Origin: Pseudophaeomoniella oleicola
Taxonomy: Eukaryota; Ascomycota; Eurotiomycetes; Phaeomoniellales; Phaeomoniellaceae
Length of the DNA stretch: 64,000 bases
NCBI GenBank assembly: GCA_003868215.1
Contig: QWDQ01000003.1
Coordinates: 62,001-126,000 of the forward strand
Reading direction: 5' to 3'
Of the stretch, positions 11,585 to 22,529 are shown in pieces. Both the position numbers and the translations under genes were made by a program. The notes beneath the pieces were generated by a model. That model saw only the letters and a program-made list of their open reading frames with translations. It did no database searches and was not told the origin of the DNA. Each line of letters opens with the position of its first letter. Within the stretch, counting starts at the first letter, position 1.

Positions 11585-14500
11585 ATGTTTAGAGCAGACG
11601 ATACCCTTTGCCCTCTCACCGCTGACAACGCATTTGGCCCACTGGTGGATCAACGCTGCCGGACATTGGATTTTACGTTGATGTTTGAACAGACTATCTT
11701 GTCTCTTGTCCCCAATGCTCTATTTATTCTCGCAGCTCCAGTTTGCTTGTACCGACTTCGACATGCTCCAAAATCCTTCCTGACCCCGAATTGGGTCGGT
11801 GCCATCAAAGCGTTCAGCGCTGCCATTATCGCATGTTTACACTTCGCTCTGCTTCCTCTATGGATCTTGTCTCCGCACCAAATATCGACTTCATTAGCCT
11901 CTGCCATTGTAGCTCTTATCGCATCTATTACACTTGTCTACCTATCTTGGACCTTGCATTTTCGACTTGTCTGTCCGTCGTCTCTATTATGCTTGTATCT
12001 CCTCTTGTCCATCATATGCGATGCCTTGCAGGTGCGAACGCTACGCTTCGTTACCGAGGATGGCACGATTGCAAATGTTGCCCTGACTGCCCTATGCGTC
12101 AAGGCTCTGCTACTTGTTCTAGAATGCCGGAGCAAGTATCCCTTATTGCGGGAGCCTTACCACAGTAACCTGGGAGCGGAGGAACTTGCCGGAGTCTTCA
12201 ACAGGTGGTTTCTGACCTGGCTCAACCCCCTCTTCATCACTGGATATCAAAAGCTCCTCGTAGATGACGATCTCCCGAAACCCGACATCGAGCTCTCGTC
12301 AGCATACTTACGAGACCGCATGCAAGAAAGTTTCGATGAACACTGTAAGTGGAACTGACCCAATGATCACCACGTCCATACTGATGATGCCTTAGCCAGA
12401 CGTGACAGCCGATTCGCCTTGATATTTGCGATCTTTAAATGCATGCTCGGTCCGTTCCTTAGGACGTTACTACCTCGCCTCGTCAACGCAGTCGCACGTT
12501 ACATGCAACCATTCCTCATCAGCAAGGCGATCGATTATCTGGAACCGGCTATCGAAGCAGAAGACCCCAACACCGCGTATGGTCTTATAGCGGCAGCTGT
12601 GATCATTTATGTCACCATGGCATTGTCAAAGGCGTTATATCAGCAGGGCCAGAATCGCTTGGACGTCATGATCAGGGGTGCCTTGGTGGGAATAATCCAC
12701 AATAAGGCTTTGATAATCCAGGATGGTGTCTTTGACGACTCGGCTGCGGTAACCCTCATGAGCTCGGATGTTGCAAGTTCATGCAGACTTTTTAGCATGG
12801 TTACTGTGCTCTGGAGTTGCCTTTTTGAGGTTGTCATTGGATTCTACTTGCTAGGTAGAAGGGTTGGCTGGGCGTGCATCGTGCCAGCAATCCTCATGCT
12901 TGGTAAACAAACCCCGATACTTACAGTCATCTTTAAGTGGGATAACTGATCCTACCTTGCAGCCACCTCTAGACTCATGGCAAAGATCACCGTTGGTGTT
13001 GGGCCTAGAATCAGGGAATACAAAATGTCTCAACAGAAACGCATTGGTATGACCGGTTCAATGCTCGGATCGATGAAGTCTATCAAAATGATGGGTTTGA
13101 CCGACACGATGACATCAGTAATCACAGACGCTCGTGTAAAAGAGATTGAGGACTACAAAGCTTTTCGATGGCTGGTTGTGGGATTTAATGCAGCAGGTAT
13201 GGACAATGACCCGCAATCCTGAGGATATGTGTACTGAACGGTTCTAGCAAATTCTCTTACCATTTTCGCGCCATCTGTGACTTTGATAATCTTCGCTATC
13301 CAGGTTAGAATTCGTGGTTTGAACAGCTTCGACACTGAGCTTGCTTTCTCAGTTATAGCTGTTATCTCCCTGGTGACAAGTCCGGCCGAACAGTTGATGG
13401 CCATCCTTCCAAATTTTTCTAGTCTCGAAGCTAGTTGCAGAAGAATTCAAGAATACATCCTCAAACCTTCCAAAGATGACCAGAGGCTCGACATAGCACG
13501 GCAGACACATGCTGGTGGGATTATTGATCACGAAATCGAGGTCCGAAACGGCAACAATCCTGGAACAACCCATAGACCTGCAATCGTCTTCGATGATGTC
13601 TCCGTCAGACCCGCGGCCGAAGCTGAACCAGCTCTCCGAAATATCACTTTTCGATTTGATGTTGGCACACTGAATGTAATTGCTGGTGTTGTTGGAAGTG
13701 GCAAAACAACCCTTGTGAGAGCGATGTTGGGGGATCTTCCACCGGATAACGGCACGATCTCGGTGCGCTCACGTCGCATGGCTTACTGCACGCAGGCGGC
13801 TTGGCTTACCAATGAGAGTATCAAAAGCATTATCTGTGGGCTTTCCAGTAAGACTGAAATCGATGAGACTTGGTACAGGAGAGTTGTGACTGCATGTGGT
13901 CTCGATGAAGACCTTCACGTACTGCCAAACGGGGACGATACGATCATAGGAAGTCGAGGTGTGCAGCTGTCGGGGGGTCAACGTCAACGAGTTGCTCTGT
14001 CACGAGCTGTTTATGCGCGTATGGATATCGTGCTCTTGGATGACGTCCTTAGTGCTCTAGACGCAAAGACAGAGAAATCAATTGTAGAGCAGCTTCTTGG
14101 GCGAAAGGGAATTTTTCGTGCTCTGGGCACAACTGTCGTTCTGATAACACACTCAACCCAATACCTTTCGCTAGCAGACCGAATCATCGTGCTCGACGAA
14201 GGCGGCAAAATTGCACAACAAGGGACTTGGCCTGAGTTGCGCTCGTCGGGCCAGTATATCCGTGATGTCATTCTGGAAGATCATGAACATATTGAACAGA
14301 AGGACGATTCCACTCCCAGTACGCCTCTCCAGAAAAGCGACAAGGCCAATGCAGCGCCGGCATCATCTGATGAGACTGCAAAGGATTTGACACGCCAGAC
14401 TGGAGACTTCGCAGTCTACGGTAAGTATAATTATGCGGCTATGAATCCCGTGTAACAATCTGATACTTGTAGGGTACTACTTCAAGAGTGTCGGCTGGGA

Positions 14501-16609
14501 ATTGATAGCCTTGGTTACCGGAATTTTCGCTGCATACGCATTCTTCTTGGCTTTCCCAAGATACTGGCTGAAATGGTGGACTGAGGATGAGACCGGCCGC
14601 CTGCCTTTATATGTAACAGTATACCTGGCGCTCTCCATAGGGGTGAGTTCTTCTAGATGTATCCATTATCCGAAATAGTAGGAGCTGACATCTCTACTCA
14701 CTAGGCCATTCTCAGCAACCTTTCTTACATCACGTAAGTTGCGTTACGGATCAAAAAAAAGATGTACGCACGGGCTCTAACATCAACCTAGGACGTTTCT
14801 TATGGTCATCGCACCCAGGAGCGGGTTAAGGCTCCACAGAGTTGTCCTCAGGACCGTGGCCAAGTAGGTATTTGACTATGGATTGGGTACAGCAGAATTT
14901 TGATGCATGCAGGGCACCACAATCTTTCTTTGCCACTACGGATACAGGCGTTATCCTGAATCGGTCAGAGCACTCAATGTTTAGCCTGTATCTCCGGCTA
15001 ACATTCTCAGATTCACTCAGGACATGCAGATCGTTGATAGCGAGCTCCCTATGTCGATGATGACGGTTTTTAATCGTACGTTGTTCTTCAACGCTCTCAT
15101 TTCATAATCGCTAAAGTTCAATTAGAGGCTTTCAGAGTCATTGCCGAATGCGTTCTCTTGTTCACATCGGAGACATACATAGGGTCTACTATTCCTCTGT
15201 GCGTTATTTTCCTGTATGTGCTGCAGAAGGTGTATCTACGCACCTCACGACAGCTTCGATTCATGGATTTGGAAGCTAAAGCGCCCATTTACTCAAACTT
15301 CCTAGAAACTCTTGAGGGTTTACCTATCATTCGTGCTTTTGGCTGCGAGAATCAAGCTGTTGCAACAAACATAGGGCGTTTGGATGTGTCACAGAGACCA
15401 CATTATGCCCTGCTATCTGCCCAGCAATGGCTTACTCTGGTCCTTGATCTGTTCATCGCATCCCTAGCCGTGGTTTTGATCTCGCTGGAAGTCACATTGA
15501 GGGGGACAAGTAGCGGAGGTCAGATTGGAATAGCACTCAATGTTGTGCTTGCATTAAACAGTGTCCTACTGAGGATGCTAGAGCAATTTACAGTCCTCGA
15601 AACTTCTCTGGGAGCTATAGCACGGATCAAGTCGTTCGAGGCGACCACAGAGTGTGAGGATAAACCCACAGAAGTATTCACCCCGTCACGTGATTGGCCT
15701 GAACTAGGGGTTGTCGAGTTCCAGGATGTAACCGCTTCCTACAATGTGGATACGCGCGCACTACAAAGCCTGTCGTTAAGAATAGAAGCTGGGCAAAAGG
15801 TCGGGATCTGCGGCCGTACTGGCAGTGGAAAGAGTTCGATGCTCCTCTCCATCCTCCGACTTCTAGACATGGACTCCGGCACAATCCTGATCGACGGTCT
15901 CGACATTTCAACGATACCCCGTGAGACGATCCGTACCCGGGTTATTACCATCCCGCAGGACTCCTTCATCCTCAGCGATACCGTCCGTGGCAACATCGAT
16001 CCTTCAGGTATGATTTCCGAAGAGCTCATCGTAGAAGCTCTCAAAAAGGTCCAACTTTGGTCCGTCTTCGAGGCGCGAAGCAAATCGAACAAGAGTCAAG
16101 GCCAAGATTCCTCTGATAGCACAAATGGCAATGGCGATGGCGCTCCTGCCACCAATGGAACTGAACAAGCCACCTCAAGCATAACCGGCACCGCCAAGGT
16201 CACCCCCAAAGCCGCCACTGACAGTGCCGAAATCCCCCCAAATCCACTAGACGAGCCTTTGAAGTCTTCACCCCTATCACAAGGCCAGCAACAGCTTTTC
16301 AATCTCTGCCGTGCAATCATCCGCAAACATCTCAATTCAGCCACCACCCCTACCCGGATCTTACTCCTGGACGAAGCGACCTCGAACGTCGACTCCGAGA
16401 CCGATAAACTGATGCAACGCGTCATCCGCGAGGAATTCAAAGACCACACAATCATCACCGTCGCCCATCGGATGGACACGATCATGGACTCGGATAGAAT
16501 CGCTGTATTGGCGGCTGGCAGAGTAGTGGAATTCGATAGCCCGGAGAATCTGTTGAAGCAGGAGGGTGACAGTAGAAATGTGTTTAAGGAGTTATATCAT
16601 GGACATTGA
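11585..16609 (+). CDS. ABCC-type (multidrug resistance-associated) ABC transporter
   Basis: Full-length ABC exporter of the MRP/ABCC class, likely in plasma or vacuolar membrane. Ten exons: 11585-12344, 12396-12902, 12963-13196, 13248-14420, 14473-14642, 14705-14733, 14792-14863, 14913-14963, 15011-15075 and 15126-16609. This gives 1514 aa in frame. An N-terminal hydrophobic TMD0 (about 30-200) precedes TMD1. NBD1 has Walker A GVVGSGKTT (about 647-655), LSGGQRQ (741) and Walker B IVLLDDVLSALD, with Asp in place of the catalytic Glu, as is usual in ABCC NBD1. TMD2 carries TTDTGVILNRFTQDMQIVDS. NBD2 has GRTGSGKSS (1250-1258), the variant signature LSQGQQQL and LLLDEATSNVD. A Ser/Gly/Thr/Ala-rich insert of about 55 aa (about 1341-1396) interrupts NBD2 before its signature. 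Substrate unknown; it may export a metabolite of the neighbouring region (inference). Confidence 0.93.
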
Positions 16610-17358
16610 AGTATATATAGGACGGGGGATTTTCAGAACGAGAATGAAATAGGTCCGTACGTACCTACGTAAGAGCTTTTTTCTCATCCCGAAAGGTACA
16701 CACTCGCTCCCAACCTAATGATCAAATGTCTAGGAAAGTTGGAATAAATAGCTGTATTGCATTGCAATGCTAGTACATACTATACCTAGGTAGGTACCTA
16801 CATGACACACAACATCAGCTCCCCCGTGCTATAGTGTGTTGAAGACAATCAATCCATCTTACTACCGACTTTCTCTTTCTATTTCGACAGACGTGACCCG
16901 GACTGTAAAAGCACATGTTCGTCCTCGTCCGCAATAGGAGATTATGTGCCACAGTGCGTGCAGTCCATGTATTAAGGTAGGTCTTCCCCCATAAAGCCCT
17001 TGTATCTCGGTGTTGATGTGGTTGCACCCTCTTTATACTCGGCCCCCAAAATCGATAAGTTACAAAGAGGTCTCAGCCTCAGCCTCGTCCGAAACCAGAG
17101 CTCGCTTACCTACTTTCCTACCCTCCTTCTGTTCAGCCTGCGGCTTGGACGATGTTTATGGGAGCCCTTGTGAATGGGCTGGTAAAATAAGAGAAGTTCT
17201 TTCCTTCATGAAAGAGAAAGAAAGATCTGTGAGGCGTATTTGTTGATATGGTCTCATTCCACCGGTTCGCGTTTTACCCATTTGCATTGATTATTTATCA
17301 TCTCAAAAGCTCTCATCGTTCAGAGCAGAGCCTATTTTTATAAGTATAATTCCCCGCC
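16610..17358. other. Intergenic between ABC transporter and caspase-like gene
   Basis: Holds the 3' end of the transporter and the promoter of the next gene. A TACCTAGGTAGGTACCTA palindrome sits at about 16784-16802. No gene seen. Confidence 0.6.
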
Positions 17359-18905
17359 ATGCCAGATAGCGAGGAGCAACGGTCGGCAGAAATGCAGCCA
17401 ACCGATTCTCAAGGAACGCGTAAACCGATCAACATCGAAGAGGAGAACTTCAAGCTGCAGGTGCATTTCGACAACCAAATGCACGACAAAGGCCGGAGCC
17501 ATCGAAAGGTTGCAGTCCTCATGCTCTCATGGCACCCCGACTACACAGATCTCGACACCGGTAAAGAGGTAAGGGCCGCGGCTTCCAGTTGTGGGGGAAG
17601 AGAGAGAATATCATTGACGGATTCAAGATCAATGGACTCAAGTCTATTTTCGAGAATCACTATGGCTTTCAGGTTCGGGAAGGCAAGCTTATCATGAAGA
17701 ATCACAATGGCGCCAAAATGGGCTTTCTCAGTCATCTTACCGGCTTCCTGGAAGAGTTCGATGACGGTAAGAGTCTCTTGATAATCTATTACGCCGGACA
17801 TGGTGTAGCGAGAGCTGAACCAAACGGACTGGCACTACGAGGGTGAGGTCAGTGGTAGTGCTATGCAAAGACAGATGGTTAACCGTGGAACAGGGACACT
17901 TCCCGAGCTCGCCGCAACAAGGAGGTCAAAGATATAGTGTGGCAACAGGTGGAAGAACTGGTAGAGCTCGAAGATGTGGCTTCGGATATGCTATTGATCT
18001 TTGACTGCTGTTATGCCGGTCGAGCCGCAGCCTCCAGATCAGGCGGTTTCTCCAAGAAGATATGCGAGGTCTTGGGTGCATGTCAGGCAAATCAACTGAC
18101 GATGGGCCCTGGACCAGATTCATTCACTTCTGCTCTCACGTGGGCACTGTATGACCTCTCGAGCATTCCGGACGGGTTCACAACTGCTCAACTTCTGGCC
18201 AAACTCCGATCCGCCCAAGTCTACCAGACCCAGAATCGGCCAGAGGGAGATTCGCATCCCTACTGGAGTGAGAAAGAAGGGGTCCATTCCTTGAGAAGGT
18301 TGCGCATCGTACCTACAATCACCCAAGAAGGTGCAGTGGTCGAAGAACCCATGAGCGAGCCTACTAATTGCGATTACTTCATCACAACGTCGATACAGTT
18401 GTCGGACATCCCCAGCGAAGACGACATATCTGAGCTGTGCAAAAAGTTCAAAGAAATCCTCAATTCATCCGATGAGAGTTCGAAAGCTCATCATGTTCTA
18501 TGGAGAGGCTTATTTACTGCAGATCAGTTGAAGCCGCACATGTCAAGAGTTGCAGAAGCAGCGGCGTGGAAATTCAGAATTAAGCTGATGGAAAGTCGAC
18601 TGAAGAAGCTCGATGTCGCAACCGGGAACCATATTGTACCCGATCCTATCGTAGAGGACATGCCTGGAGTGCCGGATCCTGAACCAACGGAACAGCAGTT
18701 GCTTGCTTCGGCATTCGAAGCCGGCAACATGGTAGGAGACGTACCCCCAAAAGACCGCCTAATGTCAACGCAGAACGTGCGTCCAAACGACAGTTGGAAA
18801 TGGACATTGACCGTGGTAGCCATATTCGGTATTGGTTTTGTGGTCGGTGTACATAGAGAGCATCGGTGGATACATTCGCACCTAAAAGGCCTCGCATGGA
18901 ATTGA
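17359..18905 (+). CDS. Caspase-like (C14 / metacaspase-related) protein with C-terminal membrane segment
   Basis: Putative cysteine peptidase-fold protein of the fungal caspase-like group. Three exons, 17359-17568, 17628-17842 and 17894-18905; introns of 59 and 51 nt; 478 aa. The p20-like core starts at HRKVAVLMLSW. The catalytic dyad is present: His in IIYYAGHG (about H128) and Cys in FDCCYAG (about C181). After the core, a roughly 240-aa region has no match I recognise. One hydrophobic segment follows near the end (TLTVVAIFGIGFVVGVHREH), so the protein is probably tail-anchored with the peptidase domain cytosolic. Such proteins occur in filamentous fungi in and beside cell-death genes. Substrate and partner are not deducible. 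The exon 1/2 junction restores DTGKEINGLKSIFENHYGFQ, the usual order for this fold. Confidence 0.85.
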
Positions 18906-19214
18906 CCGGTGATTTGCACTTTGGGAAAGATGCGTCACGACATAGTTCGAAACACCATTGAATTGTGGCTTCTTAGAAGTCTTTGCGGGAGTAGGTTCTT
19001 CATCATCAGAGTCAGATTCTTCGTCAGACTCCTCAGCCCCATTCATTGTAACATCTTCGGGCGATGCTTCCTTGACCTCCTCGACGAGCTTCAGGTGCAT
19101 AAACCCGAACTCAAGAAACGACACAACGCTTGGGCCAAAACGAATGGTCATGCTCTCCTTAAGGATATCGTCTGTCCGAGGTGCCAGTATGATAAACATA
19201 AAAGAGGGTCGCAT
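18882..19214 (-). CDS. Possible small acidic protein or gene remnant (unrecognised)
   Basis: 110 codons from an ATG at 19212-19214. The N-terminal half looks protein-like (TDDILKESMTIRFGPSVVSF, then LEFGFMHLKLVEEVKEASPE). An acidic tract follows (ESDEESDSDDEEP) and then a Lys/Pro tail. A strong acceptor-like sequence (GTTTTGCAG) lies just upstream, so this could be a last exon. Its stop end overlaps the 3' end of the caspase-like gene on the other strand. I recognise no family. It may be chance or a decayed gene. Confidence 0.25.
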   Translation of the reverse strand: MRPSFMFIILAPRTDDILKESMTIRFGPSVVSFLEFGFMHLKLVEEVKEASPEDVTMNGAEESDEESDSDDEEPTPAKTSKKPQFNGVSNYVVTHLSQSANHRSIPCEAF

Positions 19215-19803
19215 TTGTATACTTGCTGCAAAACTAGAACCTACTCACAGCACATTAGACTGACATGTTACCATGCCACGTACCTACCTATCCGATTTTC
19301 ATAACCTAGTATAGGAGAGATTACGAGTAACCTTGGCCACTAGAGTTCAAGTCGGACATATCTACGAATTACCGGTGACTGTCACTGTTGCGAAGACACT
19401 GAAAATATCTCCATCAGAGGAGACATGATGCATGGTGTTTATGGACCTTTCTGGTATAACTTTCACGATAGGAATCTATCATTCATTCACATGTGAAGCA
19501 TGTCAGACCCTAACGGCCCCCAAATCGCCTTATTCCTCCTGCCTTATCACCCCGCCCCCTCTCAATTTATACCTGGTAAGATGCCCAAATATCCAGTCAG
19601 CACCAGGTAAGAACTGAGCCACCACCGCATATTCAAAGGGGCAGCAAGGCTGAGCCGCATGGAAACGATGGGCAGTCCAATCGCCGATACTTAAAGGAAG
19701 TGATCGATCCTCTCATCGATCCTGGATTTCGGCCTCTTGTGACTTGTTCATATTTCAGGGACCTCCACTGTGTCTGCCTGGCGCCGTCTGTCCACAACAT
19801 CTC
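18906..19803. other. Region between caspase-like gene and small three-exon gene
   Basis: Apart from the doubtful minus-strand frame at 18882-19214, I see only noncoding sequence. A TACCTACCTATCC motif lies near 19271-19283. Confidence 0.5.
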
Positions 19804-20329
19804 ATGGCTTCCACGATTGGGGACCCCGAGGCGGTGAATCACAGTGCAATTGTTGGTTGGCCTCGTGCCGCGACTTCCCAGTTCGCAGATGACAATACTA
19901 ACTAGATCTCAAATCAGGACGAGAACGATACGGAATCCCGGTTTCACGAAGACGACGATCGCCCACGATATAGGTCCGATGTAATTCCAGTCGCGCATCC
20001 AAACAGTGTATGAGACCTTCCCTTCAGCTGACATTGACTGCTCCTTCCCGCCCCTTTTTCACTCCCGAGCCAACTTTTTTTGACGCTGTCTTTGGTATTC
20101 GTATCAGAAAACGCAGAGCTTCTTCGAAGAAGACCAAGTCAAAATGAAAGCAAACCCTACGATTGTATACGAAGTCGTGAGAGTGGAGAGCACAGGGAAA
20201 ACATGGCGATACCAGCTTCGCAAACTCGGTAGCGACGACTTGTACAACGGGGGTGTTCCGATAGTGCAGGATCCCAAGAAATGGGTGTTGTATAAGCGTG
20301 GAAGGCGCAATCCTTTGCATCGGGGATGA
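19804..20329 (+). CDS. Small three-exon gene, 113 aa, unknown function
   Basis: Built from exons 19804-19833, 19918-20007 and 20108-20329, all phase 0. Intron 1 (84 nt) has a perfect TACTAAC branch site 14 nt before its CAG; intron 2 is 100 nt. The product starts MASTIGDPEADEND and has an Asp/Arg-rich linker. It ends with a compact domain: SFFEEDQVKMKANPTIVYEV, then VRVESTGKTWRYQLR, LYNGG and KKWVLYKRG. Its alternating strands, TGKTWRYQLR and a late Trp suggest a small beta-barrel of the kind that binds peptides or nucleic acid. That is only a shape argument. I cannot name a family. The open frame extends upstream of the internal ATG at 20144 to a clean splice acceptor, which is why I chose the longer spliced model. 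Confidence 0.5.
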
Positions 20330-20860
20330 TCATAAGGCATCTATTCTAACTTACTGTGTTATTGGGAGCTGAAGTGAAGGCGCGAGGCAGACAATTGCGC
20401 CTTGCTGACGGGCTTTGACTATGCGGGACTCTCTTGATTGGGAATTGGGATTGGACAAGATTGGGGGCTGTGTGGTCGCACATAAGCAAAGTAAAGCAAT
20501 TGCTGTTCTGGAAAAGGCGTCAAGGCGTCAGGCTATTGGATTAACCAACATCTTCAACTTCCGAGATGGAACAATTGCCATAATGTGACCTCGCCTTCAA
20601 AAGTAACCAAAAGCTCCACGGCTGCAGATAGGCGTTCATCGAGGCTCTATATGATTTAATTTATGTATTCAGGTCTTCTCAGAATATATTCAGAAAGAAT
20701 AGTTCATTCCTGCTGTCTGTGATATTGTGCTCTTCTCAGACTCATCCATTGGCATTGGCGCGGGCGATTTCCTACTGTCCAATCGTCCCTCCGAAGGGCA
20801 GCACCGCGTATTCTACATTCTACTAATAATCACAGTTCTATTATCAGAATAAGTCAAACA
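20330..20860. other. Intergenic upstream of DUF6594 gene
   Basis: 531 bp, presumably the promoter of the DUF6594 gene. No feature identified. Confidence 0.55.
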
Positions 20861-22529
20861 ATGTCGATTGATGAAGAAAAGGGAGAGGCAGGACTGGATG
20901 TAAATGGAAGCAATCGGCACAGATCGCATTCATCTAGTCCCACGTCCGACAGGTCATTCGCCTCGATATTCACCTTGGGTACAAACTCTCTGCCTGGTTC
21001 TTGCTATCGCCAAACGGTGGCTAACACATGTTTCAGTCAATCCATTGGCTGGGCTGAAGAGCATGCGGCTGTCTCGTCAGAGTACAAAGGTGCAATCTAC
21101 TGCTGATGGTGGGAGCTCCGTGTCTACGTCTAGCTCCGAAGGAATAGTCGTACGCAAAGGTCTTCTTTGTCTTTGAACATGATGTGGCCGAATCTGACTG
21201 TCAGTTCAGTCCAAGACATGCCTTTGGGCTATCCCCGTCTTGCAACCTTCTTGGACAGCGAAGATATTTTCTCCGTTTATCGACGGTTTGGGTACCTGTC
21301 GTCGCGACTTCTTCTCGAAAAGCAAGATGACTTACGCCAACTGGAAGCCCAGTTAGACGAACTCGACGATCAAGATCGCACAGCGTGCCCTTATGCTTTG
21401 CAATCGAGACAGCTTTGCGAGGGTGAAGAACCCAGAGCCCAGCAACTCCTCCTTCGGGAGAAGATAGAACAGAAATTTCTGGAGTACTCGCAGCTATTAC
21501 AGGCTGCTCAGGCGTTGGCAGCTTTCAACAAACCCACGTCTCGAGAATTTACTTGCGTGAAGACATGGCTTGATAATGCCGAGCCGATTGAAGAATCGGA
21601 GCTACAGTTCATCGATTGCAAGGAAGACTTGATTACACTTCGAACTGGCCGTGAACATGCCTGGCTGGATGCCGTTGTCGAGAGCACTATACGCAAAATC
21701 AATTGCAAGCTCATTACTGTAAGTCTGCTGATGGCCAGAGATATAATTTCGGACTGACTTTTTTATTTTAGTGGATATTCAGGTCAAAGGTATGTCAACG
21801 ACGGGCTCTATCTTCTATCTGCTTTAGCCTTTCTTTTTCTTTTAGATGCTCGAAACCTCAGCACATTTCCCTATCGTCTGCTCTCGATCCAATGGTCGTG
21901 CCACCTAGTGTAATAGGTTTCTCTGTTACACAGAGGGACGCAGTCTTCACGACATTTTCTTTGACTTTATGACGGCCTTGTCACCATTCGTATTTTCAGC
22001 GTTCAATCTGAATATCATTTGCTAAAGCACTGCCCTCTGCAGGAAACGTGTCTGAAATCGGATCAAAGTCATGGAGAGTCATACTACACCCGCTCCCGTA
22101 TTGAACTCTGCGTGAACATTATCATCACAATCATGATACTTGTCCTACTTATCATCCCTATTTACATTTTGTACCACTTGACCAGCACCGAGAACGACAA
22201 CACCGTCACTACCCTCAGCAACGGAACAGATACAATTACGAGCTCTACCGGAAACAACAACAATAAAAATGCAATCTGCATTGGTGTGCTTTTGATAAGC
22301 ACTCTTGCATTCAGCGCTACCATCAGCCTATTTACGAGCGCACGACGACATGAGATCTTAGGTGCCAGTGCTGCGTGAGTATCACCATCTCATTTACATC
22401 GCTGACAATGATCCTGTCGACTACCGTCTTATCATCGTTGCTGACTGACACCTTTTCTTGGAAAACAGATATTGTGCCGTCCTCGTCGTGTTCATCGGAA
22501 ACATAGGAGGAAGTAGTGTCATTGGCTGA
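20861..22529 (+). CDS. DUF6594 family membrane protein
   Basis: Fungal protein of unknown function with the DUF6594 layout. Proposed exons are 20861-20978, 21037-21159, 21210-21718, 21772-21789, 22043-22374 and 22469-22529, giving 386 aa in frame. The hallmark GYPRLATFLDSEDIFSVYRR FGYLSSRLLL is followed by a Glu/Asp-rich helix (LRQLEAQLDELDDQDR) and a long helical region. Two or three hydrophobic segments lie near the C-terminus (LCVNIIITIMILVLLIIPIY, and AYCAVLVVFIGNI created by the last splice). The N-terminus is Ser-rich and low complexity. The 18-nt exon WIFRSK and the 253-nt intron after it are the least certain part; another small exon could lie inside. The intron 2 donor (GTCTTC) is weak. 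Membrane location is inferred from the hydrophobic C-terminus. Confidence 0.78.
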
